Under the pieces are notes generated by a model. It was not told where the DNA came from. It saw nothing but the letters and a program-made list of their open reading frames with translations, and searched no databases. DNA of 64,000 bases from CAXMST01 sp963712765 (GTDB lineage: Bacteria; Actinomycetota; Thermoleophilia; Solirubrobacterales; 70-9), in NCBI GenBank assembly GCA_963712765.1, contig CAVQIX010000003.1, positions 62,001-126,000 on the forward strand, in the 5' to 3' direction. Within the stretch, counting starts at the first letter, position 1; every line of letters begins with the position of its first letter. The translations under genes and the position numbers were made by a program. Positions 9,222 to 17,417 of this stretch are shown here, in pieces.

Positions 9222-10037
9222 ATGGAAGCAGCAACAGAGACACCCGAGAACCCGAGCCAGGCGGCACCGCCGCCGCGGCTTCGCGAGCGCTACAACGACG
9301 AGGTCGCGCCGGCGCTGACCAAGCGCTTCGGCTACTCGACCCCGATGTCGATCCCGCGGATCACCAAGGTGACCGTGAACATGGGGGTCGGCGAGGCCAG
9401 CCGCGTCTCCGGCGTGATGGATGAGGCCGTCGATGAGCTCTCGACGATCACCGGCCAGCGCCCAAGCGTCCGCCTCGCGAAGAAGTCGATCGCCGCCTTC
9501 AAGATCCGCGACCTGATGCCGGTCGGCTGCGCGGTCACCCTGCGCAAGGCCCGGATGTGGGAGTTCCTCGACCGCCTGGTCACGATCGCGACCCCCCGGA
9601 TCCGCGATTTCCGCGGCTACAACCCGCGCAGCTTCGACGGCCGCGGCAACTTCACGCTCGGCGTCCGCGAGCAGATCATCTTCCCTGAGATCGACTACGA
9701 CAAGGTCAAGGAGGTCCGCGGACTCGACATCACCGTGACCACCACCGCCGAGACCGACGAGGAGGCCTTCGAGTTGCTGCTGGCACTCGGCTTCCCGTTC
9801 GCTCAGGAGGGTCGCCCCGGCAGCGGGGCTGATCCCGACGAGGAGGCGGCCGTCGAGGAGGAGCAGCGCAAGGAGGAGGCCCGCATGCGGGCTGAGGCCG
9901 AGCAGGCTGCACTCGAGCAGCTCAAGGAGGAGAACCCCGACGCCTACGCCAAGCCTGAGCCCGAAGAGGGCGAAGAGGGCGAGGAGGGCGACGGCGAGAG
10001 CAAATCCCCAGATTCCGCCGGCGGCGAGGAAGAGTAG
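9222..10037 (+). CDS. rplE: 50S ribosomal protein L5 with acidic C-terminal tail
   Basis: The core at residues ~19-196 is typical L5: RITKVTVNMGVGEA, KKSIAAFKIRD and FTLGVREQIIFPEIDYD. Usual length is about 180 residues. Residues 197-271 add a Glu-rich charged tail with a probable helix (EEEQRKEEARMRAEAEQ) and a terminal acidic run. A 15-residue Ala/Pro-rich leader also precedes the core. The tail is probably solvent-exposed. Confidence 0.95.
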   Translation: MEAATETPENPSQAAPPPRLRERYNDEVAPALTKRFGYSTPMSIPRITKVTVNMGVGEASRVSGVMDEAVDELSTITGQRPSVRLAKKSIAAFKIRDLMPVGCAVTLRKARMWEFLDRLVTIATPRIRDFRGYNPRSFDGRGNFTLGVREQIIFPEIDYDKVKEVRGLDITVTTTAETDEEAFELLLALGFPFAQEGRPGSGADPDEEAAVEEEQRKEEARMRAEAEQAALEQLKEENPDAYAKPEPEEGEEGEEGDGESKSPDSAGGEEE

Positions 10038-10051
10038 GAAGCGAGGCAGCC

Positions 10052-10237
10052 ATGGCCAAGACGTCACAGCGTGTAAAGCAGGAGAAGGGCTCGAAGTTCA
10101 AGGCCCGCAACTACACCCGGTGCCGCAAGTGCGGCCGCTCGCGGGCGGTGTATCGCAAGTTCGGCCTCTGCCGGATCTGCCTCCGCGAGGCCGCCCACAA
10201 GGGCTACATCCCCGGCATGACCAAGAGCAGCTGGTAG
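10052..10237 (+). CDS. rpsN: 30S ribosomal protein S14 type Z (zinc ribbon)
   Basis: The 61-residue short form of S14 has two Cys pairs, CRKC and CRIC, that bind zinc, and ends in YIPGMTKSSW. The zinc form in the main operon is common in actinobacteria, which often keep a zinc-free copy elsewhere. Confidence 0.97.
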   Translation: MAKTSQRVKQEKGSKFKARNYTRCRKCGRSRAVYRKFGLCRICLREAAHKGYIPGMTKSSW

Positions 10238-10247
10238 GAAGCGAAAG

Positions 10248-10643
10248 ATGCTGAACGACCCGATTTCCGATTACCTGACCCGGATCCGCAACGCTCTGGG
10301 AGCCGACCTCCCCGAGGTCGAGATTCCGGCATCGCGCCTGAAGAAGGAGATGACCCGGATCCTCACCGAGCAGGGCTACGTCACCGGCTTCGAGGTGGAG
10401 CCGACCGCCGTCGGCGAGGCGATCAAGATCGAGCTCAAGTACACCCCCGACCGCGATCCGGTGATCAGCGGCATGCGCCGGGTCTCGCGCCCGGGCAGGC
10501 GACGCTACGTTGGCGGCGGCAAGGTCCCGAAGGTGCAGGGCGGCATGGGTACTGCGATCATCTCGACCTCGGTCGGCGTGATGACCGGCCACGAGGCGAA
10601 GGAGAAGGGCGTCGGCGGCGAGGTAGTCGCCTACGTCTGGTGA
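10248..10643 (+). CDS. rpsH: 30S ribosomal protein S8
   Basis: The 131-residue S8 begins with DPISDYLTRIRNA and has the C-terminal 16S-binding signature ISTSVGVMTGHEAKEKGVGGE. A GGAAG element just after the rpsN stop serves as the binding site. Family members in other bacteria repress the spc operon; no obvious target is claimed here. Confidence 0.98.
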   Translation: MLNDPISDYLTRIRNALGADLPEVEIPASRLKKEMTRILTEQGYVTGFEVEPTAVGEAIKIELKYTPDRDPVISGMRRVSRPGRRRYVGGGKVPKVQGGMGTAIISTSVGVMTGHEAKEKGVGGEVVAYVW

Positions 10644-10679
10644 GGGTCGTACCTGGGCGACCCACGAACTGAGTTTGCA

Positions 10680-11213
10680 ATGAGTCGAATCGGAAACAAG
10701 CCACTACAGATTCCCGACGGTGTCACCGTCGATATCTCGCCTGCCGAGGTCAAGGTCAAGGGCCCCAAGGGTGAGCTGACGCAGGCGATCAGCGCCGAGA
10801 TGAAGGTCGAGCTCGACGACGGCGTGCTCACCGTCTCCCGGCCCACCGATCGCGGACCCCACCGCGCCCTTCACGGACTGACCCGAAGCCTGATCGCGAA
10901 CATGGTCGAGGGAGTTACCAACGGCTTCGAGAAGAAGCTCGAGATCGCCGGCGTCGGCTACCGGGCCAAGGGCCAGGGAAAGGCGCTCGAGCTCTCGCTC
11001 GGCTTCTCCCATACGGTAAAGATGCAGGCCCCGGAGGGGATCGAATTCGACGTCCCCCAGCCGACCGAGATCACGGTCCGCGGGATCGACAAGCAGCTGG
11101 TCGGGGAGACCGCCGCCCAGATCCGCAGGCACCGGCCGCCGGAGCCCTACAAGGGCAAGGGCGTGCGGTACGCCGACGAGCAGGTCCGCCGCAAGGTCGG
11201 CAAGAGGGCCTAG
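10680..11213 (+). CDS. rplF: 50S ribosomal protein L6
   Basis: The 177-residue L6 shows MSRIGNKPLQIPDGV, the internal duplicated fold, and the C-terminal motif PPEPYKGKGVRY. No clear Shine-Dalgarno precedes the ATG. Instead a 6-bp hairpin (10644-10649 with 10658-10663) fills the 36-bp gap after rpsH. Confidence 0.98.
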   Translation: MSRIGNKPLQIPDGVTVDISPAEVKVKGPKGELTQAISAEMKVELDDGVLTVSRPTDRGPHRALHGLTRSLIANMVEGVTNGFEKKLEIAGVGYRAKGQGKALELSLGFSHTVKMQAPEGIEFDVPQPTEITVRGIDKQLVGETAAQIRRHRPPEPYKGKGVRYADEQVRRKVGKRA

Positions 11214-11236
11214 GGCCCGGGCCACAGGAGATTTCA

Positions 11237-11590
11237 ATGGCAGTTCTGACCCCACAACAGAGAAGGCTCAAGCGCCGCCGCCGCGTCCGCGCCAAGGTGC
11301 GCGGCAGCGCCGAGCGCCCTCGCTTCAGCGTCTACCGCTCCAACCGCGGGCTGTTCGCCCAGCTGATCGACGACGACGCCGGCCGGACCCTCGCCCAGGT
11401 GAGCTGGACCGAAGCCGATCTGCGCGAGCTCAGCACCCCAGAGCAGGCCGATAAGGCCGGCGCCCGGCTCGCCGAGCGGGCCAAGGCCGCCGGGATCGAG
11501 ACCTGCGTCTTCGACCGGGGCGGGTACCGCTTCCACGGCAACGTCGCCCGCCTCGCCAACGCCGCTCGCGAGGGCGGGCTCAACTTCTAG
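11237..11590 (+). CDS. rplR: 50S ribosomal protein L18
   Basis: The 117-residue L18 binds 5S rRNA. Motifs are RRVRAKVRGSAERPR, RFSVYRSNRGLFAQLID and the C-terminal DRGGYRFHGNVARLANAAREGGL. CAGGAG at 11225-11230 sits 6 bases before the ATG. Confidence 0.98.
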   Translation: MAVLTPQQRRLKRRRRVRAKVRGSAERPRFSVYRSNRGLFAQLIDDDAGRTLAQVSWTEADLRELSTPEQADKAGARLAERAKAAGIETCVFDRGGYRFHGNVARLANAAREGGLNF

Positions 11591-11610
11591 CCAGACTCGA
11601 GAGGGAACCG

Positions 11611-12372
11611 ATGAGCATCACCAGCTACGAACAGATGAGCGCCCAGGGCCTGGATCTCCAGGAGCGTGTGATCGAGATCAACCGCGTCGCCAAGGTCGTC
11701 AAGGGCGGTCGCCGCTTCTCCTTCACCGCCCTGGTCGCGGTCGGCGACGAGCGCAGCGTGGTCGGGATCGGCTACGGCAAGGCCCGCGAGGTGCCGCTGG
11801 CGATCCAGAAGGCGGTCGAGACCGCCCGCAAGAACCTGATCAAGGTCCCCCAGTACGGGCAGACGCTTCCCCATTTCGTGATCGGCCGCTTCGGCGCCGG
11901 CCACGTCGTCCTGCGTCCCGCCTCCGAGGGTACGGGCGTGATCGCCGGCGGCGGCGTCCGCGCCGTGCTCGAGCTCGCCGGCTACCGCGACGTGCTGACC
12001 AAGTCGATTGGCACCAACAACTCGATCAACCAGGTGAAGGCGACGATGGCGGGGCTAATGGCTCTCCGCAAGCCCGAGGACGTCGCCGAGCTCCGCGGCC
12101 TGTCCGTGAATCAGGTGCTTGGCGTGACCAAGAAGAAGAAGGCCGCCGAGGCCTCCGAGGGCGAGACCGCCGAGGCCGCAGCCGCGAGCCCCGAGGAGGC
12201 TGCCGCGAGCGCCGCGGAGCCCGAGTCCGAGAGCAAGCCCGAGCCCGCCGCCGAGGCCAAGACCGAGCCCGAGACCGAGGCCAAGGCCGAGACTCCGTCC
12301 ACCGATACCGAGGGGGCGCCCGATGCGGCCGCCGGCCCGGAGAAGCCCGCGGCTGAGGAGGAGGGCTCCTGA
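11611..12372 (+). CDS. rpsE: 30S ribosomal protein S5 with acidic Ala/Glu tail
   Basis: Residues ~15-173 form a normal S5: ERVIEINRVAKVVKGGRRF, GIGYGKAREVPLAIQKA and GGGVRAVLELAGYRDVLTKS. Residues 174-253 add a tail that begins KKKK and then runs as Ala/Glu/Pro/Ser-rich acidic sequence. S5 is usually ~165-220 residues. The stop overlaps the rpmD start by one base. Confidence 0.96.
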   Translation: MSITSYEQMSAQGLDLQERVIEINRVAKVVKGGRRFSFTALVAVGDERSVVGIGYGKAREVPLAIQKAVETARKNLIKVPQYGQTLPHFVIGRFGAGHVVLRPASEGTGVIAGGGVRAVLELAGYRDVLTKSIGTNNSINQVKATMAGLMALRKPEDVAELRGLSVNQVLGVTKKKKAAEASEGETAEAAAASPEEAAASAAEPESESKPEPAAEAKTEPETEAKAETPSTDTEGAPDAAAGPEKPAAEEEGS

Positions 12373-12554
12373 TGGCCGACCTCCTGATCAAGCAGGTCCG
12401 TTCTTCCAACGGCGCCAACCCGCGCCAACGCAACACGCTGCGCACGCTCACGCTGGGCCGGATCGGCTCAGAGACGAAGCGCTCCGACTCGCCCGAGCTC
12501 CAGGGCCTGATCCGCAGGGTCAGTCATCTCGTCGAGATCGAGGAGGCCTCCTGA
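12372..12554 (+). CDS. rpmD: 50S ribosomal protein L30
   Basis: The 60-residue L30 has LLIKQVRSSNGANPRQRNTLRTLTLGRIG, the family pattern in which Gly/Asn replaces the usual IG near the N-terminus. Stop-start TGATG overlaps couple it to rpsE and rplO. Confidence 0.95.
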   Translation: MADLLIKQVRSSNGANPRQRNTLRTLTLGRIGSETKRSDSPELQGLIRRVSHLVEIEEAS

Positions 12555-13045
12555 TGGCCAGGATCGAACCCGAGGACGTGGGCCTCGACAACCTCAAGCC
12601 GAAGCCCGGCACTCGCAAGAACCGCAAGCGCCTCGGCCGCGGCCACGGCTCCGGCCAGGGCAAGACCTCCGGCCGTGGGCACAAGGGCTACGGGTCGCGC
12701 GCCGGCAGCAAGAAGAAGGCCGGATACGAGGGCGGGCAGAACCCGATCCACATGCGGATGCGGAAGCTGCGCGGCTCGAACAAGAAGATGTCGATGCCGT
12801 TCGAGCGCTTCCGGACCAAGACCCAGCCGGTCAACGTCGCCTCGCTCCAGGAGCGGTTCGAGGCCGGCGCCGAGGTGACCCCGGAGACGCTGCGCGCCGC
12901 CGGGCTGGCCAAGGGCCGCGATCCGGTCAAGGTCCTCGGCCAAGGCGAGCTCTCCAAGAAGCTCACCGTCCGCGCCCACGGTTTCAGCTCCAGCGCCCGC
13001 GAGAAGATCGAGGCGGCGGGTGGAACTGCCGAGACCCTCGAATAG
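12554..13045 (+). CDS. rplO: 50S ribosomal protein L15
   Basis: The 163-residue L15 contains RKRLGRGHGSGQGKTSGRGH, GYEGGQNPIHMRMRK and a C-terminal globular domain ending in GGTAETLE. The frame is open upstream across rpmD, but the ATG in the TGATG overlap gives the conserved N-terminus. Confidence 0.96.
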   Translation: MARIEPEDVGLDNLKPKPGTRKNRKRLGRGHGSGQGKTSGRGHKGYGSRAGSKKKAGYEGGQNPIHMRMRKLRGSNKKMSMPFERFRTKTQPVNVASLQERFEAGAEVTPETLRAAGLAKGRDPVKVLGQGELSKKLTVRAHGFSSSAREKIEAAGGTAETLE

Positions 13046-13062
13046 CTAGCGTTTAGCGCCGG

Positions 13063-14334
13063 ATGCTCCGCACGATCGGCAACTCGTTCGCGATCCCAGA
13101 GATCCGGCGCAAGCTTGCCTTCACGGCGGCGATGCTCGCCCTCTACCGCCTCGGCGCCTTCATTCCCGCACCCGGGGTCGACGCCAACGCGCTGGAGGGC
13201 ATCCAGGACAACTTCGCCAGCGGCGACATCCTCGGCTTCCTCAACCTGTTCAGCGGCGGTGCGCTCTCCCAGCTGTCCCTGTTCGCGCTGGGGATCATGC
13301 CCTACATCACCGCATCGATCATCCTGCAGCTGCTGACGGTGGTGGTGCCGGCCCTCGAGAAGCTCCAGAAGGAGGGAGAGGTCGGGCAGCAGAAGATCAC
13401 CCAGTACACGCGGTACCTGACCGTCGGCCTGGCCTTCGCGCAGTCGCTCGGCTACGTGTTCCTGTTCGAGTCCTTCGGCGGCTCGGGACAGAGCGTCGTC
13501 GGCGGCGAGCTCACCTTCCCGAAGTTGATGCTGATCGTGCTCTCGCTGACCGCGGGCTGCACCCTGCTGATGTGGCTCGGCGAGCTGATCACCCAGCGCG
13601 GGATCGGCAACGGGATCTCGCTGATGATCTTCGCCTCGATCGTCAGCGGACTGCCCTCGGGCCTGGTGGCCTGGTGGACCAACCCCGATCAGGTCTTCAT
13701 CGTGATGATGCCCTTCGTCGCCCTGGCGGTGATCGTCGGAATCGTCTACGTCCAGGAGGGCCAGCGAAGGATCCCGGTCCAGTACGCCAAGCGGCAGGTC
13801 GGGCGCAAGATGACCACCGGCGGCTCCACCTATTTGCCCCTGCGCGTGAACATGGCGGGAGTTATCCCGGTCATCTTCGCCGCCTCGATCATGGCCTTCC
13901 CGCCGACCGTCGGTCAGCTCCTCAACACCCCGATCGCCCTCGACTTCGCTGCCTTCTTCAGTCCCGACCGCTGGGCCTACGTGGTCGGCGAGGTCTTCTT
14001 CATCATCATCTTCACCTATTTCTATACGGCCGTCACCTTCAACCCGGTCGACCAGGCCGACAACCTGAAGAAGTACGGCGGCTTCGTCCCCGGCGTCCGC
14101 CCCGGCCGCCCGACCGCCGAGTACCTCGACCGGATCCTCAGCCGCCTGACCTTCGCCGGAGCCCTCTACCTGGGAGCGGTTGCCGCGCTGCCGACGCTGC
14201 TGATCTCGCAGACGAGCGCCAACTTCTTCTTCGGCGGAACCTCGATCCTGATCGTGGTCGGCGTGGCGCTGGACACCGTCAAGCAGCTCGAGGCGCAGCT
14301 GATGATGCGCAACTACGAGGGCTTCCTCAAGTAG
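13063..14334 (+). CDS. secY: Preprotein translocase channel subunit SecY
   Basis: The 423-residue SecY has ten predicted membrane segments. Recognisable parts are RRKLAFTAAMLALYRLGAFIP (TM1), the plug region near FLNLFSGGALSQLSLFALG, the TM5-6 region RGIGNGISLMIFASI and the cytosolic loop RRIPVQYAKRQVG. It ends in NYEGFLK. No Shine-Dalgarno is seen. A strong terminator-like hairpin follows 8 bases after the stop, so adk and map, usually co-transcribed, are separated here. Confidence 0.98.
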   Translation: MLRTIGNSFAIPEIRRKLAFTAAMLALYRLGAFIPAPGVDANALEGIQDNFASGDILGFLNLFSGGALSQLSLFALGIMPYITASIILQLLTVVVPALEKLQKEGEVGQQKITQYTRYLTVGLAFAQSLGYVFLFESFGGSGQSVVGGELTFPKLMLIVLSLTAGCTLLMWLGELITQRGIGNGISLMIFASIVSGLPSGLVAWWTNPDQVFIVMMPFVALAVIVGIVYVQEGQRRIPVQYAKRQVGRKMTTGGSTYLPLRVNMAGVIPVIFAASIMAFPPTVGQLLNTPIALDFAAFFSPDRWAYVVGEVFFIIIFTYFYTAVTFNPVDQADNLKKYGGFVPGVRPGRPTAEYLDRILSRLTFAGALYLGAVAALPTLLISQTSANFFFGGTSILIVVGVALDTVKQLEAQLMMRNYEGFLK

Positions 14335-14342
14335 GCGGCACA

Positions 14343-14365
14343 GGACGCCGAGGACCTCGGCGTCC
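14343..14365 (+). terminator. Near-perfect hairpin after secY
   Basis: GGACGCCGAGG and CCTCGGCGTCC form an inverted repeat around a single A; physically a 9-bp stem with a 5-base loop. It begins 8 bases after the secY stop and has no U-tract. It likely ends the S10-spc transcript. The 145 bp that follow before the next gene contain a TATCTT hexamer at 14476-14481 that may be a -10 box. Confidence 0.6.
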
Positions 14366-14510
14366 GGCGCGACTGAGGTGGCTCGGCCACTATCGCCTCA
14401 CTGTCCTCGATTGCATTCGCTGCTTGCGGGAACCCCGCTGAGGCCGGCGCGTTCGGTGCCACGAGTGGCGCGGTGTATCTTGTTGGCACTTGCTGAGGCG
14501 GGACGAACAG

Positions 14511-16679
14511 GTGAGCGGTGCTTCCGTGAGAGGGTCTGCCCGGGTTGCAGCCGGGGCGATCGCCGTCGTGTGTTGCCTCGCCGGTGCGCTCGCGCCCGCA
14601 ACCGCGAGCGCCGACGTCGGCGATCTCACCTACCAGGACTGCTTCAGCGCCGACGCGGACGTCGACGGAAACAACAACTGCACGCTCGCCACGGTCACCA
14701 GCGGAGCGCTCGGTGCGAACACCGGGTTGATGGGAATCAGCGACCTCGCGATCAGCCCCGACGGGAAATCGCTGTTCGGCGTCTCCTACTTCGATTCGTC
14801 GCTGCTCCGGTTCAGCCGGAATACGTCCACCGGGTCGATCAGCTTCGACACGTGCTTCGCTGCGAGCAGCGGCGTCGGCACCTCCAACGGCTGCGTCCAG
14901 GCCGACGACCCGGCCGTCGGCGCGGCGGATACCGGATTCGATTCGCTGACCGGCGTCGCGATCGACCCATTCGGCGGCAACTCGCTGTACACGGCCTCCG
15001 CGACGGACGCCGCGGTCGGTCGTTTCGACCTCTCCGGGGTGGGGGCGGCGACCTACGACTCCTGCCTCACTGCGGACCTGTTCGTGACCAACGGGACCAA
15101 CGACTGCACCCAGCTGAGCCAGGCCGGAGGCGATGGGTCGAACTCGGGCCTGCAGGGCCTGGAAGAGGTCACTGTCAGCCCGGACGGCAAGTCGGTCTAC
15201 GTCGCCGCCGCCGACGACGCGGCGGTGTTCCGCTTCGACCGCGCCACCAGTGGGGCGCTGACCCAGATGGGGTGCATCACCGCCGATCTCAGCGTCGTCG
15301 GCGACAACGGCTGCGTCGGCGTCGACGACACTGCGTCGAACGGCATCGACACCGGCTTCGAGAAGCTCGGGAGCGTCGACGTCAGTCGCGACGGCACCTC
15401 GCTCTACGCCACCGCCGTCTTCGACAGCGCGATCCTCCACTTCAGCCGAAGCCCGAGCGGCGCGATCAGCTACGTGAGCTGCTTCACCGGCAGGATCGAG
15501 CCGGTCGGCGAGAACGGCTGCGTCGGGGCGAGTAGTACCGCGAACGACAACGGGCTCACCGGGCTGTCCGCTGCCCGCGTCTCGCCCGACGGAAAGTCGG
15601 TCTATGCGGTGGGTAGCGCCGACGCCTCGATCATCCGCTTCGACCGCAACACGACCAGCGGCGCGCTCACCTACGCCGGCTGCATCACCGCCGACGGCGA
15701 CGTCCTGGGGCAGAACAGCTGCACGGATCTGCCGAACCTCGGGACGGACGGCGCCAATACCGGACTGGACACGCCGCGCTCCCTGGCGATCGCGCCCGAT
15801 GGAGCGACGGTCTACGTCTCGACCGAGAACGATGCCTCGATCGTCAGCTTCGACCGCGACAAGGGCGATGGCTCACTCGCGTTCGCCGGCTGCATCACCG
15901 CCGACTCCGACGTGGGCTCGAACTGCACCGATGCCCCAGACCCGTCGTCGAACGCCGACGACACCGGCTGGCGCGACCTCGCCGGACTGGTGGTCAGCAA
16001 GGACGGGCGCTCGCTGTACGCGGTCTCGCGAGACGAGGCCGCCGTGCTCCGCTTCGACCGCGAGCCCTCCCCGGCCTGCTCGGACCTCGCCGACAACGAC
16101 GGCGACGGTAAGACCGATTTCCCGGCCGACCCCGGCTGCACGAGCGCCGCCGACGATGATGAGACCGACCCGTTCCAGCCGCCACCCGATCCCGCCTGCT
16201 CCGACGGAGCCGACAACGACGGCGACGGTAAGACCGATTTCCCGGCCGACCCCGGCTGCACGAGCGCCGCCGACGATGATGAGACCGATCCCGTAGAGGG
16301 TCCGACCGACAAGACGGCACCCAGCCTGCGCCTATCAGGCAAGAAGAAGCAGCGCTCGACCAAGAAGCTCGTGGTCAAGGCGACGGTCGACGAGGACGCC
16401 GAGGTCAAGCTCAAGCAAAAGGGCAAGAAGGTCAAGGTCAAGGGCCGCGGCGCCACCGGAGCCGCCAAGGCCAAGCTCAAGCTCAAGCCGAAGGGCAAGA
16501 GCCTGAAGGCCGGCGAGACCAAGAAGCTGAAGTTGAAGCCGAAGGGCAAGAAGGCGAAGCGCCAGCTCAAGAGGCTGCTCAGGAAGGGCAAGAGGGTGAC
16601 CTTCAAGCTGAAGGGCACCGCCATCGACGGGGCCGGCAACACGGGTAAGGACAGTGTCAAGGTGACGCTGAGGAAGTAG
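14511..16679 (+). CDS. Secreted seven-bladed beta-propeller protein with Asp-rich repeats and Lys-rich C-terminus
   Basis: From GTG 14511 a signal peptide runs to about Ala34 (C-region APATASA). Then come seven repeats of ~60-65 residues, each with a form of 'SPDGKSVYxxxxxDxAxxRFDR' followed by a paired-Cys segment. This matches a YVTN/lactonase-like seven-bladed propeller. Two Asp-rich repeats with DNDGDGKTD (calcium-loop-like) and DPGC follow, then a Lys-rich Ig-like segment. It is probably exported and surface-associated; substrate and role are unknown. It interrupts the normal secY-adk order. An upstream TTG at 14490, 8 bases after a TATCTT box, is an alternative start. Confidence 0.85.
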   Translation: MSGASVRGSARVAAGAIAVVCCLAGALAPATASADVGDLTYQDCFSADADVDGNNNCTLATVTSGALGANTGLMGISDLAISPDGKSLFGVSYFDSSLLRFSRNTSTGSISFDTCFAASSGVGTSNGCVQADDPAVGAADTGFDSLTGVAIDPFGGNSLYTASATDAAVGRFDLSGVGAATYDSCLTADLFVTNGTNDCTQLSQAGGDGSNSGLQGLEEVTVSPDGKSVYVAAADDAAVFRFDRATSGALTQMGCITADLSVVGDNGCVGVDDTASNGIDTGFEKLGSVDVSRDGTSLYATAVFDSAILHFSRSPSGAISYVSCFTGRIEPVGENGCVGASSTANDNGLTGLSAARVSPDGKSVYAVGSADASIIRFDRNTTSGALTYAGCITADGDVLGQNSCTDLPNLGTDGANTGLDTPRSLAIAPDGATVYVSTENDASIVSFDRDKGDGSLAFAGCITADSDVGSNCTDAPDPSSNADDTGWRDLAGLVVSKDGRSLYAVSRDEAAVLRFDREPSPACSDLADNDGDGKTDFPADPGCTSAADDDETDPFQPPPDPACSDGADNDGDGKTDFPADPGCTSAADDDETDPVEGPTDKTAPSLRLSGKKKQRSTKKLVVKATVDEDAEVKLKQKGKKVKVKGRGATGAAKAKLKLKPKGKSLKAGETKKLKLKPKGKKAKRQLKRLLRKGKRVTFKLKGTAIDGAGNTGKDSVKVTLRK
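16089..16288 (+). repeat. Two identical 80-bp units in the propeller gene
   Basis: Bases 16089-16168 and 16209-16288 are identical, offset by exactly 120 bp, and encode the duplicated Asp-rich 'DNDGDGKTDFPADPGC' modules. Perfect DNA identity implies recent duplication or gene conversion. Confidence 0.9.
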
Positions 16680-16717
16680 GCCCCAGAGCAGGTTCCCGGC
16701 GCAGCCTGCAAACCCAC

Positions 16718-16723
16718 TAATCT
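16718..16723 (+). promoter_or_regulatory. Candidate -10 box (TAATCT) for a leaderless adk transcript
   Basis: TAATCT lies 9 bases before the adk GTG and no Shine-Dalgarno is present, so transcription may start at or near the start codon. No good -35 is visible. Confidence 0.35.
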
Positions 16724-16732
16724 GCGCAGCCC

Positions 16733-17407
16733 GTGTCAGAGTTGAACCTGATCCTCCTCGGCCCACCCGGTTCCGGTAAGGGAACCCAGGGCGAGCGCCT
16801 GCAGGAGGACTTCCACCTCCCCTACTACGCGACCGGCGACATCCTCCGCGCCGCGGTCGCCGACGGAACCGAGCTCGGGATGACCGCGAAGGGCTACATG
16901 GACCAGGGCGGTCTCGTCCCCGACGAGGTGATCATCGGGGTGATCGGCGAGCGGGTCGAGGGTCCCGGGGCCGCCGACGGCTTCATCCTCGACGGATTCC
17001 CGCGCACGATCGGCCAGGCCGACGCGCTCGGCTCCGAGATGGAGAAGCTCGGCCGCTCGATCACCGCGGTGGTGTTGATCGACACCGACGACGAAGAGGT
17101 CCAGCGGCGGCTCGGTGGCCGCCGCACCTGCGCCAAGAACGGCCACATCTTCCACGTCGACTTCGACCCGCCCAAGAACGAGGGCGTCTGCGACGTCTGC
17201 GGCGCGCGGCTGATCGTGCGCGACGATGACAAGCCGGAAGTGATCGCCAAGCGGCTGGAGACCTACCACGCCCAGACCGAGCCGTTGGTCGACTACTACG
17301 AGGAGAAGGGCCTGCTGAAGCGGGTCGACGGCTCCCAGGCGCCCGACGACGTGGGCGACCGTATCCGCGCGCTGCTGGCGACGCTCCGATTGGAAGAGGA
17401 ACTGTAG
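16733..17407 (+). CDS. adk: Adenylate kinase
   Basis: The 224-residue enzyme converts ATP + AMP to two ADP. It has the P-loop GPPGSGKGT, the AMP-binding stretch YYATGDILRAAV, DGFPRT, and a long LID domain. In the LID a Cys (RRTC), a nearby His and a CDVC pair suggest a zinc-bound LID. It starts at GTG; an open frame upstream gives no adk-like sequence. map follows after 10 bases. Confidence 0.97.
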   Translation: MSELNLILLGPPGSGKGTQGERLQEDFHLPYYATGDILRAAVADGTELGMTAKGYMDQGGLVPDEVIIGVIGERVEGPGAADGFILDGFPRTIGQADALGSEMEKLGRSITAVVLIDTDDEEVQRRLGGRRTCAKNGHIFHVDFDPPKNEGVCDVCGARLIVRDDDKPEVIAKRLETYHAQTEPLVDYYEEKGLLKRVDGSQAPDDVGDRIRALLATLRLEEEL

Positions 17408-17417
17408 GAGTGGGCCG

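Noticed and set aside
14490..14510. TTG 14490 as the start of the propeller gene
   Set aside because: GTG 14511 has a GAGG element and gives a normal signal peptide; kept as an alternative only because TATCTT lies 8 bases upstream.
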